A stretch of DNA of 64,000 nt from ZC4RG30 sp963726085. Its GTDB lineage: Bacteria; Pseudomonadota; Gammaproteobacteria; Steroidobacterales; Steroidobacteraceae. The translations under genes and the position numbers were made by a program. The notes under the pieces are model-generated. The model had not been told where the DNA came from, did not search any database, and saw only the letters and a list, made by a program, of their open reading frames with translations. The stretch covers positions 496,001-560,000 of the forward strand of contig CAVSAR010000002.1 of the NCBI GenBank assembly GCA_963726085.1, written 5' to 3'. Positions 62,567 to 64,000 of the stretch are shown here, one piece after another (positions within the stretch are counted from its first letter, which is position 1; every line of letters starts with the position of its first letter).

Positions 62567-62598
62567 TTGACTAAATTATGTTATTGACCACATAATTT
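62567..62598 (+). promoter_or_regulatory. hipBA promoter overlapped by a perfect 9-bp inverted-repeat operator
   Basis: TTGACT (62567-62572), an 18-bp spacer and CATAAT (62591-62596) form a good sigma-70 promoter. AAATTATGT (62573-62581) and ACATAATTT (62590-62598), an exact inverted repeat with an 8-bp spacer, cover the spacer and -10 box. Binding by HipB would block RNA polymerase. Confidence 0.7.
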
Positions 62599-62635
62599 GG
62601 CTCTTAATGGTTTATGTATGTTTTGAATCGCATAT

Positions 62636-62917
62636 ATGAAAACCCTTCCCGAACTTGGTGCATTGCTGGCGGCCCGCAGGAAGGCGCTGGGCAAGACCCA
62701 AAGTGAAGTCGGGCGCTTGGCGGGGCTGCGCCAGGAGGAGCTCTCGCGGCTCGAAAGCGGCCAGCTTGTCGGCTTTACCGCTGGCCGCCTGTTGCGCCTG
62801 GCGCATGTGCTGGGGCTCGAGGTTTCGCTGCAGCCGCAGATATCAAAAAGCCATACGCTGGAAGTGCTGCTCGATGAGGTCCGTTCCGGCGCCAACACCG
62901 GGCCTGCCTCGCGATGA
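62636..62917 (+). CDS. hipB: HipB-like XRE-family antitoxin
   Basis: 93 residues. A helix-turn-helix spans about residues 6-60 (LGALLAARRKALGKTQSEVG, RLAGLRQEELSRLESGQLVG). The C-terminal part (SKSHTLEVLLDEVRSGANTG) likely contacts the toxin. No clear Shine-Dalgarno precedes ATG 62636. HipB binds HipA and represses the operon. The stop overlaps the hipA ATG. Symbol assigned by family and context. Confidence 0.85.
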   Translation: MKTLPELGALLAARRKALGKTQSEVGRLAGLRQEELSRLESGQLVGFTAGRLLRLAHVLGLEVSLQPQISKSHTLEVLLDEVRSGANTGPASR

Positions 62918-64000
62918 GCGTGCGAGCCCTGCAGGTCTTGGTCCAAGGCCGGCCGGTCGCGACACTCTCCACCGAGGACAGCTTCACTTACGCGCTGACC
63001 TACCAGCCGGGCGTTCATCAGCACGACTTCGTATCGCTGACCATGCCCGTGCGGCCCACCAGCTGGACATGGCCGGCGCTGCATCCCTGTTTCCAGATGA
63101 ATCTCCCGGAAGGATTTCTGCTGTCGGTACTCAGAGAGCAGCTGGGGCCCTTGCTGGGGGCCACTCCTTTGGATCTGCTGGCCGTTGTCGGTGGCAAGAT
63201 GATCGGACGCGTGAGCCTGGCCCCTTTTCCCCCGGGTGCCATCGGCGCGGCTGCAATCAATATCGCGCCAATTGAACAAGCCCCTTCGATGCAACCGCGG
63301 GCTCCCGACGAGGCGCCGGTGCTGAGCCAGCAGGCCCTTGCTGGCTTGCTGCACGGTGAACGGTCTGCGGATCGATTCCTGGAACTCGTGCACACGCATG
63401 CCGCAAGTGGCGTGTCCGGAGTGGTGCCAAAGTTCCTGACCCCGGAACTCGCGGCGGCCTTTCGCAAGGCGAGCCTGCGAACTACCCGGCATATACTCAA
63501 GGGTTCCAGCGAGCGTGCGCCATTCCTGGCGCTCAATGAGCACCTGTGCCTGCAGGTCGCCATGCGTGCAGGCCTGCCTGTAGCGCGATCGCAGGTTTCC
63601 GAGGACGGGCAGGTACTGCAAGTGGAGCGCTTCGATATTGCCGCGGATGGTGCGCGTCTGGGTTTCGAGGATCTGTGCTGCCTGCTGGGTCTTCCTCCGG
63701 AGCAGAAGTACAACTCCTCCTGGGAGCGCGTTGCACGCTGTGTGCTCGACCTGGTGGCTGCCGATTATTCGCGTGCGGCCGGCGAGCAGCTGGCAGCGAT
63801 GATCCTGCTGAACTTCGCGCTGGGCAACGCCGACTGTCACACCAAGAACCTCGGCCTGCTTTACTCCAATCGCCACGACGTGCGGCTGGCGCCGGTTTAC
63901 GACCTGCTCTCAATTCGTATCTACGAGCACTATGTCGATAACGCTCCAGGAATGTTCCTGGGAGGGCGCAAGGTGTGGATGCCGGGCAAGGAACTGCCGT
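62914..64000 (+). CDS. hipA: HipA-family serine/threonine kinase toxin, 3' truncated by window end
   Basis: About 362 residues visible, frame open to the last base. N-terminal domain: SVRALQVLVQGRPVATLSTE, then MNLPEGFLLSVLREQLGP. The flexible phosphorylation loop is near ASGVSGVVPKFL. The kinase core has HILKGSS (Lys), LNFALGNADCHTKNLGLLYS with the catalytic Asp-His-Asn set, and LAPVYDLLSIRIY in place of DFG. HipA kinases of this family phosphorylate aminoacyl-tRNA synthetases such as GltX and arrest growth; a gltX lies 12 kb upstream. The arrangement is two-gene hipBA, not the split hipBST type. Confidence 0.88.
   Translation, partial: MSVRALQVLVQGRPVATLSTEDSFTYALTYQPGVHQHDFVSLTMPVRPTSWTWPALHPCFQMNLPEGFLLSVLREQLGPLLGATPLDLLAVVGGKMIGRVSLAPFPPGAIGAAAINIAPIEQAPSMQPRAPDEAPVLSQQALAGLLHGERSADRFLELVHTHAASGVSGVVPKFLTPELAAAFRKASLRTTRHILKGSSERAPFLALNEHLCLQVAMRAGLPVARSQVSEDGQVLQVERFDIAADGARLGFEDLCCLLGLPPEQKYNSSWERVARCVLDLVAADYSRAAGEQLAAMILLNFALGNADCHTKNLGLLYSNRHDVRLAPVYDLLSIRIYEHYVDNAPGMFLGGRKVWMPGKELP

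Overview
The window is GC-rich (roughly two thirds G+C by eye) chromosomal DNA from a gammaproteobacterium. Supporting signs are the prmB-aroC-asd-fimV-truA-accD-folC-dedD-cvpA-purF and tig-clpP-clpX-lon gene orders, the complete EF-P lysylation set (efp, epmA, epmB), a FimX-like and a FimV-like protein of the type IV pilus pathway, and Psd, LpxH and ParE/ParC. The FimX/FimV pair and the gene content resemble the Xanthomonadales/Nevskiales side of the class, but I cannot name a genus. Most of the sequence is housekeeping DNA. Accessory DNA is confined to three toxin-antitoxin modules and the area after the lon-proximal tRNAs.

Layout. 1-2.8 kb: riboflavin/NusB/thiamine operon (ribBA 3' part, ribH, nusB, thiL). 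2.9-6.9 kb: a Ser/Thr kinase with a cyclic-nucleotide-binding-like domain, then a BtuFCD/FecBCDE-type uptake ABC system. 6.9-10.1 kb: ppsA with its regulator ppsR. 10.1-14.4 kb (minus strand): xseB-ispA-dxs and a Tat-exported short-chain dehydrogenase. 14.4-16.8 kb: rubrerythrin, an Fe-S oxidoreductase and a DUF3501 protein. 16.8-21.9 kb: parE and parC separated by a FitA/VapC-like module. 21.9-30.6 kb: a FimX-like protein, epmB, efp, a small membrane protein, an ABC exporter, epmA, psd and a SCO1 protein. 30.6-42.3 kb: prmB to purF. 42.3-49.3 kb: a REC-kinase-MiaE reading frame followed by oppABCDF. 49.2-52.8 kb: lpxH, gltX, cysS. 52.8-53.5 kb: a low-GC PIN/RHH module bounded by exact 16-bp inverted repeats. 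53.6-57.3 kb: folD, tRNA-Pro, a nitroreductase, tRNA-Arg-His-Lys-Leu and tig. 57.3-61.9 kb: clpP, clpX, lon. 62.0-64.0 kb: tRNA-Val, tRNA-Asp, an AT-rich stretch and a hipBA module cut by the window end.

A recurring feature is frame breaks in otherwise well-conserved genes (Fe-S oxidoreductase, parE, psd, aroC, oppD, oppF, gltX, and a rubrerythrin read-through). Ten of twelve are explained by one extra base, one by two extra bases and one by a missing base. Such a one-sided bias in essential genes points to sequencing or consensus error rather than gene decay, so these genes should be read as probably intact in the organism. The same bias is the main reason for caution about the attractive kinase-MiaE fusion.

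The most unusual items are the cassette-like PIN/RHH module whose boundary repeats carry the integron attC heptamers GTTAGAC/GTCTAAC, the REC-kinase-MiaE reading frame, the kinase with a cyclic-nucleotide-binding-like domain, the TA module inside the topoisomerase IV locus with an 11-bp-periodic operator, and the hipBA module next to tRNA-Asp where many relatives carry hupB.
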